From the NCBI GenBank assembly GCA_023666835.1, contig JAMPBJ010000001.1, positions 1,095,741 through 1,159,740 on the forward strand: DNA of 64,000 nucleotides, in the 5' to 3' direction. Positions 11,625 to 20,643 of the stretch are shown here, piece by piece. This stretch comes from Bacteroides sp. Its GTDB lineage: Bacteria > Bacteroidota > Bacteroidia > Bacteroidales > Muribaculaceae. The notes beneath the pieces were generated by a model, which ran no database searches, was not told where the DNA came from, and was given only the letters and a program-made list of their open reading frames with translations. The position numbers and the translations under genes are program-made. Position 1 is the stretch's first letter, and each line of letters opens with the position of its first letter.

Positions 11625-12350
11625 GCGTAAAGTTTGGCAAGTTGGCGCACTTTCTCATACCAATCGTTCATTTTCCTCATCGTCTTTGTAGGGATGTTTT
11701 AGTGTTGAAATTTTTACGCAATTCCATGGCCAAATCATAAGCGGCTTTCAAAATCGGGTAATGCCTGAATAGGATATTGACACGATGTCGTTGGATATCA
11801 GCCCATTTGTTTGAAGACATCATCAATGCGTGTTTGCTGCGGGCAAGTATCTGGCGCATTGTCTCGCCATTGGAATATGTTGTGGGTGGAATGGATTTGT
11901 CCCGTTCGTTTTCTTCGGCAATCAGTTTGCGACGAATATCGATTCGTATCTCATCAACTGCCTCATTGTACACTTGCTGGACATGGAATCGGTCGTTGAC
12001 CACGTAGGCGTTGTGGAACACTTCCTGCGCAATAAGCATCATTGACGGAGACAAGTCACATGTGACTTCTTTCACCTTGCGTCTTAGAGCCTGTTCCATA
12101 ACATTTGTTAACGATATGCGACCCCATCGTTAACAAATATTATGGAACAGGCTCTTAAGACGAAGTGGCGAGAAATGTCGCAAGTGAGGGCGTTGCTGAC
12201 GGTATCAGCAAGGTCTTTGCCGAGGTTGTCGGCAAAAAACTCGCGGATATTCATGACCGAAGCGAAGTATTTGCGAGAACCACCGTTTTCCCTTTCGGGC
12301 GTTGGCACGGCCAATATCCTTTTGAAGTGATGGGATGAGTCCTCTTTTTG
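11625..12350 (-). pseudogene. Decayed ISL3-type transposase (ISAon1-like)
   Basis: Minus-strand text matches the DDE core of ISL3 transposases: ADTVSNALTCDISRHFV, then RRKVKEVTCDLSPSMMLI, NAYVVNDRFHVQQVYNEAVDEI, and a C-terminal MNDWYEKVRQLAKLYA in another frame. Visible lesions are a missing N-terminal half, an inserted 68-bp element at 12087-12154, a frameshift near 11690 and a stop after KLYA near 11627. The 140-residue reading frame that begins MEQAL at 12099 starts inside the inserted element and is not a real gene start. No clear outer ends of the original insertion sequence can be seen. It is a relic, inactive on the evidence of the lesions. Confidence 0.82.
12084..12157 (+). repeat. 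Inverted-repeat element, copy 2, inserted in the transposase relic
   Basis: A 68-bp body (12087-12154) begins GAGCCTGTTCCATAA and ends with its inverse, flanked on both sides by TTA (12084-12086 and 12155-12157), read as a 3-bp target duplication. Removing the body and one TTA rejoins the transposase as SRHFVL-RRKVKEV in frame, and recreates a palindromic target CGTCTTAAGACG. It is a shortened form of the 7815 copy, sharing the internal stretch TATGCGACCCCATCGTTAAC. Confidence 0.88.
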
Positions 12351-12394
12351 TCAACTTTTTTGGGGAAATACTTTCTTTTTTGATGCAATCTTGA

Positions 12395-12402
12395 TAACTT
12401 TG
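12395..12402 (+). promoter_or_regulatory. Probable -7 element of glnN
   Basis: TAACTTTG fits TAnnTTTG. No good -33 element is seen at the right distance. Use of this promoter would give a leader of about 210 bases before the glnN ATG, containing the hairpin at 12538. Confidence 0.5.
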
Positions 12403-12537
12403 TGGCCATAAAGACAATTCGGAAGGGAAAAAGATGTACCGACTCAGAAGTTCAGCCTCAGGGTTTTTCTGCAGTTGCCACAGCCGCAAGGCCTCAGGCA
12501 AGGTTATTTCACCCTCTCTACCGACACTTTGTCAGCC

Positions 12538-12585
12538 GTCCGCATCGACCGCTTCACAACCGGAAGATGGCGGACTTCTTTTTTT
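12538..12585 (+). terminator. Terminator-like hairpin in the glnN leader (possible attenuator)
   Basis: GTCCGCATC (12538-12546) pairs with GATGGCGGAC (12566-12575, one bulged base), followed directly by TTCTTTTTTT. It lies between the probable promoter at 12395 and the glnN start at 12622. It either ends an upstream transcript or attenuates glnN; upstream the direct repeat CCTCAGG (two copies between 12440 and 12500) could form part of an alternative fold. Confidence 0.65.
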
Positions 12586-12621
12586 ACCCATCACTCAATA
12601 GATAATCACACAATCCTCCCA

Positions 12622-14814
12622 ATGTCAAGCTCACTCCGATTCAAAGTTGTAGAAGAAGCCTTCGACCGCAAGGCAGTAGCCGTCGACACTCCAAAAGAGC
12701 GTCCGGAAAACTACTATGGCAAAGCCGTGTTCAACCGCGCCACCATGTTTCGCTACCTTCCCAAAGCCACCTACGATGCCTTGGTCAGCGCCATCGAGAA
12801 CAAGCAACCGATAGCGCGCGATATAGCCGACTCCGTGGCCGACGGCATGAAGCGATGGGCCATTGACAACGGTGCTCGCCACTACACCCACTGGTTCCAC
12901 CCGCTGACTGACGGCACGGCCGAGAAACACGATGCTTTCATCGAACACGATGGAAAGGGCGGAGTGATGGAAGAATTCACCGGCAAACTGCTCGTGCAGC
13001 AGGAGCCTGACGCATCATCGTTTCCCAACGGAGGTATCCGCAACACGTTCGAAGCCCGCGGCTACTCTGCATGGGACATATCGTCGCCGGCTTTCATTCT
13101 GGGCGAGACCCTCTGCATACCGACCATTTTCATATCTTACACCGGCGAGAGCCTCGACTACAAAACTCCACTGCTTCGCGCCCTCAATGCCGTTGACAAA
13201 GCGGCTACGGCCGTGGCCCGCTATTTTGATCCGGAGGTGAAACATGTGCGTTCGTTTTTGGGTTGGGAGCAGGAATACTTCCTGGTCGACGAATCGCTAT
13301 ACAGCGCCCGACCCGACCTAGTGATGACCGGACGCACCCTCATGGGCCATGAAAGTCCCAAGAACCAGCAGCTTGAAGACCACTATTTCGGAGCGATACC
13401 CTCGCGTGTCGAAGCTTTCATGCTTGATCTCGAAATCCAGGCCCACTGCCTCGGCATCCCGGCCAAGACATGCCACAACGAAGTGGCACCCAATCAGTTT
13501 GAGCTGGCACCGGTGTATGAAGAAACCAACCTTTCCAACGATCACAACCTACTGGTAATGACCCTGATGGCCGAAGTGGCACGCAAACATAACTTCCGTG
13601 TGTTGCTCCACGAAAAGCCCTTCGCCGGCATCAACGGCTCCGGCAAGCACAACAACTGGAGCCTGGGCACCGATCGCGGCACCCTGCTGTTTGCTCCAGG
13701 CAAAACTCCTGAAGCCAACCTGCAGTTCATCACCTTTGTGGTCAATGTGATGGCGGCGGTCCACACCCACAACGCTCTGCTCAAAGCCTCGATCATGAGC
13801 GCCACCAACGCCCACCGTCTGGGAGCCAACGAAGCACCGCCCGCCATCATATCCATATTCACCGGCAGCCAGCTGGCCAAAGTGCTCGAAGTGCTCGAGA
13901 CGAGCACACCCGAAGATCTCATGGCGCTGTCGAACAAGGCCGGCTATTCGCTCGGTCTGGCGCAGATTCCCGAACTACTCATCGACAACACCGACCGCAA
14001 CCGCACATCGCCCTTCGCATTCACCGGCAACCGCTTCGAATTCCGCGCTGTGGGCTCGTCGGCCAACTGTGCATCGGCCATGATAGCGCTCAACGCTGCC
14101 GTAGCCGACCAGCTCAACCGCTTCCACGAAGCCGTGGAAAAACGCATAGCCGGCGGCGAAAAGCCCAAGGAAGCCATCATTGCCGAAGTGCGCGAACTAA
14201 TCATCAAAACCAAACCTATCCACTTCGATGGCAACGGCTACAGCGAGGAGTGGCAGAAAGAAGCCACCCGCCGAGGCCTCGACTGCGAGACCTGTCCCCC
14301 CAAAATATTCGACGCCTACCTGCGCCCCGAATCGGTCGAGATGTTTGCCCGCACGGGCGTCTTCTCCAAGGTCGAACTTGAAGCCCGCAACGAAGTGAAG
14401 TGGGTGATGTATACAAAGAAAGTGCAGATCGAAGCCCGCGTGCTCGGCGACCTTGCCATCAACCACATCATCCCCGTTGCCACGCGCTATCAGAGCATGT
14501 TGGTCGACAACGTGGTGAAACTCAAGACACTGTTCAGCGAAAGCAAAGGAGCCGAAATTGTGGCTCACGATCTCGAAACGATAGAAAAAATCTCACGCCA
14601 CATGACTGTGATCAAGGCCAAAACCGACGAAATGGTCGAAGCCCGCAAGAAAGCCAACGCCATGGAGAGCGAACGCGAAAAAGCTATAGCCTACTATACC
14701 AGCGTCATCCCCCCGATGGAAGAGATTCGCTATCACATCGACAAACTCGAGCTGATAGTAGACAACGAAATGTGGCCCCTCCCCAAATACCGCGAACTCC
14801 TCTTCATCCGCTAA
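12622..14814 (+). CDS. glnN: Type III glutamine synthetase
   Basis: 730 residues from the ATG at 12622, the standard length of GSIII. The frame is open further upstream, but that part crosses the leader hairpin and is unlike GSIII, so MSSSLRFKVVEEAFDRKAV is the better start. The enzyme forms glutamine from glutamate, ammonia and ATP in the cytoplasm. Family signatures include NYYGKAVFNR near the N terminus, HNEVAPNQFELAPVYEE, and INGSGKHNNWSLGTD. It has the long C-terminal helical region of the type III class. The leader structure suggests expression is controlled after initiation. Confidence 0.96.
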   Translation: MSSSLRFKVVEEAFDRKAVAVDTPKERPENYYGKAVFNRATMFRYLPKATYDALVSAIENKQPIARDIADSVADGMKRWAIDNGARHYTHWFHPLTDGTAEKHDAFIEHDGKGGVMEEFTGKLLVQQEPDASSFPNGGIRNTFEARGYSAWDISSPAFILGETLCIPTIFISYTGESLDYKTPLLRALNAVDKAATAVARYFDPEVKHVRSFLGWEQEYFLVDESLYSARPDLVMTGRTLMGHESPKNQQLEDHYFGAIPSRVEAFMLDLEIQAHCLGIPAKTCHNEVAPNQFELAPVYEETNLSNDHNLLVMTLMAEVARKHNFRVLLHEKPFAGINGSGKHNNWSLGTDRGTLLFAPGKTPEANLQFITFVVNVMAAVHTHNALLKASIMSATNAHRLGANEAPPAIISIFTGSQLAKVLEVLETSTPEDLMALSNKAGYSLGLAQIPELLIDNTDRNRTSPFAFTGNRFEFRAVGSSANCASAMIALNAAVADQLNRFHEAVEKRIAGGEKPKEAIIAEVRELIIKTKPIHFDGNGYSEEWQKEATRRGLDCETCPPKIFDAYLRPESVEMFARTGVFSKVELEARNEVKWVMYTKKVQIEARVLGDLAINHIIPVATRYQSMLVDNVVKLKTLFSESKGAEIVAHDLETIEKISRHMTVIKAKTDEMVEARKKANAMESEREKAIAYYTSVIPPMEEIRYHIDKLELIVDNEMWPLPKYRELLFIR

Positions 14815-14898
14815 ACAATATGCAAAAAGCTCAAGCAATCGTTTGATATATCTTTCTATCATTTCCACTCACAAACCGCATCCATATTTTTTCTTACA

Positions 14899-17472
14899 AT
14901 GTCGTCCTCTCGATTTTTAATATTTGTTTTGGTGGTGTGCGGGGTGAGTATGACGGCCTCCGCAAGTAGTTCGGCTCGCAGTGATGGCGATGGCGTGGTT
15001 GTGCTCAGTGGGGATGCTTTGGGGGTGGATCCCGTTGGTTTGGTTGATAGTCTTGAGGGCGGGGCGCGGGTTTGGGATTTTTCCGATTTGTCGCGATTGG
15101 AGGATGTTTCGCTTCGGTATGTCGGCAGGGGTGATACTGCTGTGATGGAGCTTTCGCGTGATTGCCGGTTTGACTTCGCCCGTTGCAACGATGTCCATCG
15201 GCTGACATGCATAGAGGGGCGGCGCTGGCGTTTCGATATCGACTCCATTGCGGTCGATGGTCATTCGTCAAGGTTTGATACAATACGCGTCAGCGTGGAT
15301 CTCTCCAAATCTGTTTCGCTTGCCGGACTTGTCGAACAACACTATTACGGCGGCATTACCATAATACCTGTCGCAGGCGACACCATCCGCAATGCAAGCC
15401 TGTTGCTGTTGTCGTTCACAGGCAATGATCTTACTGATCCATTAAATCCGAAAAAGATCAGAGCTCTGCGGGCTTATTGGCTTGATCCGGGCTCTGCATG
15501 GCCCCTGGCAATTGCCACAGTTGTCAGCGACAGCTACTGCACACTGGCACTGTTTCCGCCATCCGAAGTATCCGGCGATCGCTTTATCGGTCTATGGCGA
15601 CAGCGAGGCTGTGATGCGTTCGACTTATTACGGGATCGCTTCATCGCTGCCGGCTACAGCTATGACTCGCATGGACGTGTCGTTCGTTCTTCACTGGCTT
15701 TCGGCGATATGTTGCCGATGCCTTTGTGTGGCAACAGTTATGATGCCTTGGGTCGTTTGGCTTTGACCAATACGGCCGGGCAGGTTGACCGCTGCCATGC
15801 CTACGATCTACACGGTTGGATCACTTCTTGGTCCACGCCTTGGATCTCCCAGCAGTTGCAGTATGCCGACGGTGCTTTGCCTTCTTACACCGGACGGATC
15901 TCTTCGAAGATAACCAATTTTGATGGCGAGTCGCGGCGCTATGACTACTCCTACGACCGCATGGGGCGATTGACCGATGCCCATTTCAGCGGAGCGTTTG
16001 GCGGGCAATCCACAAGCGAGGATTTTTCGACGTCATACACATACGATATGCAGGGAAATATCCGAACCCTGACGCGTCAGGGACTGATCGCTCCCAACTT
16101 GTTTGGATGTATCGATGACATGACCGCGACGTTCCGCGGCAATCAACTCGTGGGGCTGCGCGATGATGCCGACGATGTATTGCTCGAATCGTCGTTGGAT
16201 CTTCGATCAGGCACATACGGCTCGGACGCGTTCGACTACGACGCCAACGGCAACCAGACGCGCGACATGAGTCGCGGCGTGGCCGAAGTGGTCTACAACG
16301 CTCTCAACCTGCCGCAATCTGTCACGATGGAGGATGGCTCGACCATCAGCTATCTCTACTCTGCCGATGGAACAAAACTTGCTGAAATTGTTTGTGACGC
16401 ACAGGGAGATACAATCTCGCGTCGCGATTTTGTCGGCTCTCTCGAGTATGTCAACGGAATGCCCGATCGACTGAGCGTCGAGGGCGGCTATATTACCATT
16501 GCCGACACAACATTCCACGCCTGCATCCCCGACTATCAGGGCAACATCGTGGCGGTATACAACACAGCAACGCAAACTCTCGAGCAGACAACAGACTACT
16601 ATCCCTACGGTCTGCCACACGCCACATCGACAAATCCCGCAACCAACCGTCACAAATACGGCGCCAAAGAGCTCCAGACCGACCTCGGCCTCAACCTCTA
16701 CGACTTCGAAGCCCGCTACCAAAACCCCGTCTTACCCCACTTCACCACACCCGATCCCCTCGCCACCGACTACCACCCCATCTCACCCTACACCTACTGC
16801 GCCGCAGACCCAATAAACCTCATCGATCCCTCCGGCATGAAATTCGACCTATCGTTTTTAAATGTTACTCAATCAAAACAATGGCAAGCAACTGTCGAGA
16901 GTATGTGCAATAGCTCTAGTTTGATGAAAGTGCTCTACGATTTTCTAAATGAGTCGGATAATGTATATACTATATATGGTGTTGTCTCAACACAATCTTC
17001 AAATAGTGAGTCTCAGGCATGTTTTATAGCAGGGGAGGTAGGAGGAGTCATAGAGATAAGGAATGAAAAATTAGCCGAAGAGGCGTTGCCCAGGAATTCG
17101 ATTGCAGAAGAATTATTTCATGCATTCCAATCAGAGGTGACATACGAAAACGAAGCAAACCGCGAATTTGAGGCAAAAATTTTTCTTAGCGCATATGATA
17201 CAGAAGTAGGGATTGGAGCTTTGGGAGATGCTGACTGTATCTCTATAAGTTATTATAGAGATTTAATACAAGCTTCATTCCAAGATGGTACAAATCCCCT
17301 TCTAAGCTTGGGGAATATGGAATCCGAACCCTTTAAAACAACATACTTTTACAATGCGATACTGTATATAGAATATTGCAAAGAGAAAAATAATTTTTCT
17401 CCAAATTATACTTTAATGACAAAAGATTTGCCAAGAGCATTAATCAGATTAAATCAGATTTATAATCAATGA
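14899..17472 (+). CDS. Short RHS/YD-repeat protein with a zincin-like C-terminal tip (candidate polymorphic toxin)
   Basis: 857 residues. A signal peptide covers about residues 1-23. The middle (about 250-600) contains YD-type repeats (YSYDSHGRVV, YDYSYDRMGRLTDA, YTYDMQGNIRTL, DYDANGNQTRD) and the RHS core ends with HKYGAKELQTDLGLNLYDF-ARYQNP-FTTPDPL and DPSGM at 643-647. The remaining 210 residues are a separate domain, encoded by clearly AT-richer DNA from about 16850. It carries IAEELFHAFQ at 735-744, followed by NREFEAKIF, resembling the EExxH/HExxH helix of zinc metallopeptidase toxins. RHS proteins often end in variable toxin tips cut off after the core. The gene overlaps the next by 4 bases (ATGA). 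Toxic activity is inference; the core is much shorter than classic RHS effectors. Confidence 0.82.
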   Translation: MSSSRFLIFVLVVCGVSMTASASSSARSDGDGVVVLSGDALGVDPVGLVDSLEGGARVWDFSDLSRLEDVSLRYVGRGDTAVMELSRDCRFDFARCNDVHRLTCIEGRRWRFDIDSIAVDGHSSRFDTIRVSVDLSKSVSLAGLVEQHYYGGITIIPVAGDTIRNASLLLLSFTGNDLTDPLNPKKIRALRAYWLDPGSAWPLAIATVVSDSYCTLALFPPSEVSGDRFIGLWRQRGCDAFDLLRDRFIAAGYSYDSHGRVVRSSLAFGDMLPMPLCGNSYDALGRLALTNTAGQVDRCHAYDLHGWITSWSTPWISQQLQYADGALPSYTGRISSKITNFDGESRRYDYSYDRMGRLTDAHFSGAFGGQSTSEDFSTSYTYDMQGNIRTLTRQGLIAPNLFGCIDDMTATFRGNQLVGLRDDADDVLLESSLDLRSGTYGSDAFDYDANGNQTRDMSRGVAEVVYNALNLPQSVTMEDGSTISYLYSADGTKLAEIVCDAQGDTISRRDFVGSLEYVNGMPDRLSVEGGYITIADTTFHACIPDYQGNIVAVYNTATQTLEQTTDYYPYGLPHATSTNPATNRHKYGAKELQTDLGLNLYDFEARYQNPVLPHFTTPDPLATDYHPISPYTYCAADPINLIDPSGMKFDLSFLNVTQSKQWQATVESMCNSSSLMKVLYDFLNESDNVYTIYGVVSTQSSNSESQACFIAGEVGGVIEIRNEKLAEEALPRNSIAEELFHAFQSEVTYENEANREFEAKIFLSAYDTEVGIGALGDADCISISYYRDLIQASFQDGTNPLLSLGNMESEPFKTTYFYNAILYIEYCKEKNNFSPNYTLMTKDLPRALIRLNQIYNQ

Positions 17473-18443
17473 AACTGACTAAAATACGAGCAGCAATCAT
17501 AGTGATTTTCGCATCTATTATTTTCATGTCACTGTCCTCATTTGTCCGCGTGAGTGTTGATCCAAAAGCTTATCGACGAAATAACATAATATTTGGGAAA
17601 GCGCTTATCGACTGTTTTGGGCAAGATACGATTCTCAAATATTTAAATCAAGGAATGGGATTTTACACAAGAGCAATAATCGATACATGTGGTAATATTA
17701 GAACTTCAAAATTAAGCCTTAGATCCGGATACAATCATCGCAGAGAGCTACCCAATCATATGGTTGAAAAATTTTCGAACTATTGTGATACAACCAAACT
17801 TTCCCTAACGTGGATCTATGATCCCCTTATTTATGATGTATGTTTGTACACAGATAGCCTTGAAAGAGAGATCTTCAAACCAAAAAGATCCAAATCCGGT
17901 TGTTTTCTTAACTGGCCTACTGAATATATTTTAAATGAAAGTACTAACAAAACGCCACTTGAGATTATATATTCAACCGTTAATACTCTTAATAGTTTTA
18001 TAGATGATAAAACCAGGACAGCAATTAAAGACACTATTGATATAAATCTTGTAACACCTGAAAACTACAATACGGCGAATTTAATTATATCAATGATGTA
18101 CGCATTAGGCGAATGCCACGTCAGTAAGATGCTTGATGGAAATGATTTTACAATTATATTCATGCTCGATAGCCATGGCTATGTTCTTGATTATGAATCT
18201 ATTTATAATGCGAGTCCTATATTTGACTCTGGCATGAAGCTTGAATTACTTAAATCCTTAAAACAAAACAAAGTAAAATTTTTAGCAAGTGAAGGTAGTA
18301 CAGTTACTGTAATATTTCCAGGCAAAAACCATATCTTGCCAGAGTGCATATTTTTCGAAGGCTATTCCCATCGTTCACAAAGAGAATATTTAATTTATTC
18401 AGCAATAATTGACTTATGGAATGAGGGCAAACGAAAGAATTAA
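17469..18443 (+). CDS. AT-rich protein coupled to the RHS gene, candidate immunity protein
   Basis: 324 residues, not recognised as a known family. One N-terminal hydrophobic segment (AAIIVIFASIIFMSLSSFV) suggests a signal or membrane anchor with the rest outside the cytoplasm. The start ATG overlaps the RHS stop codon as ATGA, so translation is probably coupled. Base composition matches the RHS tip, not the neighbouring genes, suggesting that tip and gene arrived together. This arrangement is what is expected for a toxin tip and its immunity protein, but a second effector or accessory protein is also possible. The 188 bases that follow (18444-18631) hold only an imperfect hairpin at 18526-18548 without a T run. 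Confidence 0.6.
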   Translation: MKLTKIRAAIIVIFASIIFMSLSSFVRVSVDPKAYRRNNIIFGKALIDCFGQDTILKYLNQGMGFYTRAIIDTCGNIRTSKLSLRSGYNHRRELPNHMVEKFSNYCDTTKLSLTWIYDPLIYDVCLYTDSLEREIFKPKRSKSGCFLNWPTEYILNESTNKTPLEIIYSTVNTLNSFIDDKTRTAIKDTIDINLVTPENYNTANLIISMMYALGECHVSKMLDGNDFTIIFMLDSHGYVLDYESIYNASPIFDSGMKLELLKSLKQNKVKFLASEGSTVTVIFPGKNHILPECIFFEGYSHRSQREYLIYSAIIDLWNEGKRKN

Positions 18444-18631
18444 AGAAATAAACATTAAGGCTCCATCTCATATGATGAATATGAACAAGTAGTCGGAATA
18501 TAAATTTTACATAAGTTTTGTAGTTGCGGACATCATTGTATGTCCCGCATATTACAATTAATGGATTTTTCAAAGAATACAACATCTTCTAAGACAGAAT
18601 ATTCCAGCAACTTACTTTAAGGAAATGCCTG

Positions 18632-19114
18632 TCAGCCGATATGGAGGTCGGGGCGACCTTCGAAGGCGGCCACTGTGGCCGTCAGAACAGGATCGAGGTC
18701 GGCTCCTTTGGCCGTGGCCGGGTTGAAACCGGCCAGCGTGGTGCGACCGATGCATTTTGTGTGTCCGGTGGATGAATTGATGATGCGCTGCTCGATGACA
18801 AAACTGCGGGTGCCGACGTGGGTCACGGCAGTCCAAACCTGCAAAGGCTCGTCGAAATAGGCCGGTTCGAAGAAGTCGCAATTGACATTGACCACCACCG
18901 AACGGATGTCGCGCACGGTCATCGTGCCTTTCGATATCGTCTTGATGTAATCGAGTTTACCCAAATCCATCATTGAGAGATACACGTTGTTGTTGACATG
19001 GCCGAGCAGGTCGATGTCGGTGAATCGTGTCTGCAGGTCGAGACAATGGTGGAATGGATGCTCCGCAGCCGGAACGCGAGGATTGGAGGAAGGCAGATAT
19101 GATGATGGTTTCAT
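18632..19114 (-). CDS. Acyl-CoA thioesterase, 4HBT hot-dog fold
   Basis: 160 residues. TRFTDIDLLGHVNNNVYLSMMD is the YbgC/FcbC-type hot-dog signature with the catalytic Asp after the FTD and the HVNN turn. Such enzymes hydrolyse acyl-CoA or acyl-ACP thioesters in the cytoplasm; the substrate cannot be predicted. It is the last gene of the recF operon, 19 bases after the DUF721 gene. Confidence 0.85.
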   Translation of the reverse strand: MKPSSYLPSSNPRVPAAEHPFHHCLDLQTRFTDIDLLGHVNNNVYLSMMDLGKLDYIKTISKGTMTVRDIRSVVVNVNCDFFEPAYFDEPLQVWTAVTHVGTRSFVIEQRIINSSTGHTKCIGRTTLAGFNPATAKGADLDPVLTATVAAFEGRPDLHIG

Positions 19115-19133
19115 GATTCAGTGATTGCAGCAG

Positions 19134-19424
19134 TTAATGAAATTGGATATCTGTGAGTGCTTCACTTCCCACGGCATCGTTGAGCCGACGGATGAGCTGC
19201 TCGCGGTAGAACGACAGTTCGTGGCGGAGCGAAGCCGATGAGATGTAGACGTGAAGTACCCCGGCATCCACATATCGGCGATAGGTATAACGGTTTACGC
19301 CGGGACCTACCACCTCCGACCACAAAAAGCAGGCGCGCTGCTGTGCGAGCGTGTCGGTGGCGCCGGCACGAGCCATTGCTTCATCAAATATCGAGGCAAA
19401 CGATTTGGGTTCGGTGCGTTTCAT
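19134..19424 (-). CDS. DUF721 (DciA-like) protein
   Basis: 96 residues from the Met at 19424 (MKRTEPKSFASIFDEAM). An upstream Met at 19469 would overlap recF by 35 bases and adds residues that do not look like the family. The text ACFLWSEVVGPGVNRYTYRRYVDAGVLHVYISSASLRHELSF is the DUF721 fold (KH-like) found in DciA, the widespread loader of replicative helicase. Position directly after recF is common in Bacteroidetes and supports a role in replication. Whether this short form loads helicase is not known to me. Confidence 0.8.
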   Translation of the reverse strand: MKRTEPKSFASIFDEAMARAGATDTLAQQRACFLWSEVVGPGVNRYTYRRYVDAGVLHVYISSASLRHELSFYREQLIRRLNDAVGSEALTDIQFH

Positions 19425-19434
19425 GCGGAGTGGT

Positions 19435-20544
19435 TCAGGGATTAGCCGGTGTGAATTGACCGTCGGCAACAGTCCATAGACTGAAATTGCCGGGCATGCG
19501 GCTGATGATGTCGTCGAGATGCTTGCGGTTGGTGTCGGTGATGAAAATCTGACCGAACTGACCGTCGGTGGTCACGATATTCATGATGCGCTCCACGCGG
19601 TCGGCATCGAGCTTGTCGAAAATGTCGTCGAGAAGCAGCAACGGTTTCAGACCGGTGGCTTTGTGCAGAAAATCGTACTGTGCGAGTCGCAGGGCGATGG
19701 TGAAGGTCTTGCACTGGCCCTGTGACCCACTCCGACGCAAAGGCATATCATTGAGAGTCATGGTAATATCATCGCGATGAGGGCCAACAGTGGTGTGGTG
19801 CAGGATTTCGTCGCGACGTCGCGAAGCCTCCAGTGCATCAGAGAGCGATGCGTGGCCATCGACAGCTATGGAGTTGAGGTAGCCGATTTCGACTTTCTCG
19901 GTCGACGAAGCTATCAGGCTGTAGTAGCGTGCAAACAGACCGGTGAGGGTGTCGACCCATGCCGAGCGGCGCGAAGTGATGATGGCGGCGGCCATCTCCA
20001 TGCCCGCTTCCAGGGCTTCGTAGAGTGTGCCGTCAGTGGCGCCGTCGCGCAAAAGTCGGTTGCGTTGATCGAGAAGCATGGTGTAGCGTATCACCGCGTC
20101 GAGATATATGTGGTCGCTTTGCGAGATGACCATGTCCATCCACCGTCGGCGCTGTTCGCCACTGCCCTGTATCAGGTCGATATCCTGCGGCGAGGCCATC
20201 ACCAACGGATACCGGCCGATATGTTCACTCAATCGCTGATATTCCTTGCCGCCACGGCGAAGGCTCTTGCGCCGTCCGCGCTGCATACCCAGTGTCAGCT
20301 GTTCGGGAGCGTCTCGGCGCACATAGTCGGCCTTGGCGGTGAGGAAATCCTCGCCCATGCGGATGAGCATGGCGTCGGTCATTCCCGAGAAACTTTTGCA
20401 GAAACTCAGATAGTGAATGGCGTCGAGAAGATTGCTCTTACCCATGCCGTTGTTGCCCAAAAAGCAGTTGATCTTTTCGGAGAAGTCGAGCGAGGCCTCG
20501 GCAATGTTTTTAAAATTGGTGAGCGAAAGATGTACAATTTGCAT
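19435..20544 (-). CDS. recF: DNA replication and repair protein RecF
   Basis: 369 residues, normal length. MQIVHLSLTNFKNIAEASLDF opening, Walker A GNNGMGKSNLLDAIHYL and the ABC-type end LLLLDDIFDKLDADRV are all present. RecF loads RecA at gapped DNA together with RecO and RecR. It leads a leftward operon with DUF721 and a thioesterase. The start is 31 bases from its -7 element. Confidence 0.96.
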   Translation of the reverse strand: MQIVHLSLTNFKNIAEASLDFSEKINCFLGNNGMGKSNLLDAIHYLSFCKSFSGMTDAMLIRMGEDFLTAKADYVRRDAPEQLTLGMQRGRRKSLRRGGKEYQRLSEHIGRYPLVMASPQDIDLIQGSGEQRRRWMDMVISQSDHIYLDAVIRYTMLLDQRNRLLRDGATDGTLYEALEAGMEMAAAIITSRRSAWVDTLTGLFARYYSLIASSTEKVEIGYLNSIAVDGHASLSDALEASRRRDEILHHTTVGPHRDDITMTLNDMPLRRSGSQGQCKTFTIALRLAQYDFLHKATGLKPLLLLDDIFDKLDADRVERIMNIVTTDGQFGQIFITDTNRKHLDDIISRMPGNFSLWTVADGQFTPANP

Positions 20545-20552
20545 ATCAGTTA

Positions 20553-20582
20553 CAAAAGTACAAAAAAATTCAACTATATTTG
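20553..20582. promoter_or_regulatory. Divergent promoters between recF and the kinase gene
   Basis: Rightward -7 TATATTTG at 20575-20582 serves the kinase gene. Leftward -7 TACTTTTG (minus strand, 20553-20560) serves recF. Good -33 elements are not seen for either, so the two may compete for one short region. Confidence 0.55.
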
Positions 20583-20643
20583 CGATAGGAATCCATGTTT
20601 AACCATGTTTTCCCTCAACCGCATCAATCACAAATCACAAGCA

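Noticed and set aside
11677-12099. 140-residue frame beginning MEQAL as an intact transposase
   Set aside because: Its start lies in an inserted element and it lacks the N-terminal part; the gene is broken in several places.
12475-12621. N-terminal extension of glnN
   Set aside because: The extra frame runs through a terminator-like hairpin and is unlike type III glutamine synthetases; 12622 gives the normal length.
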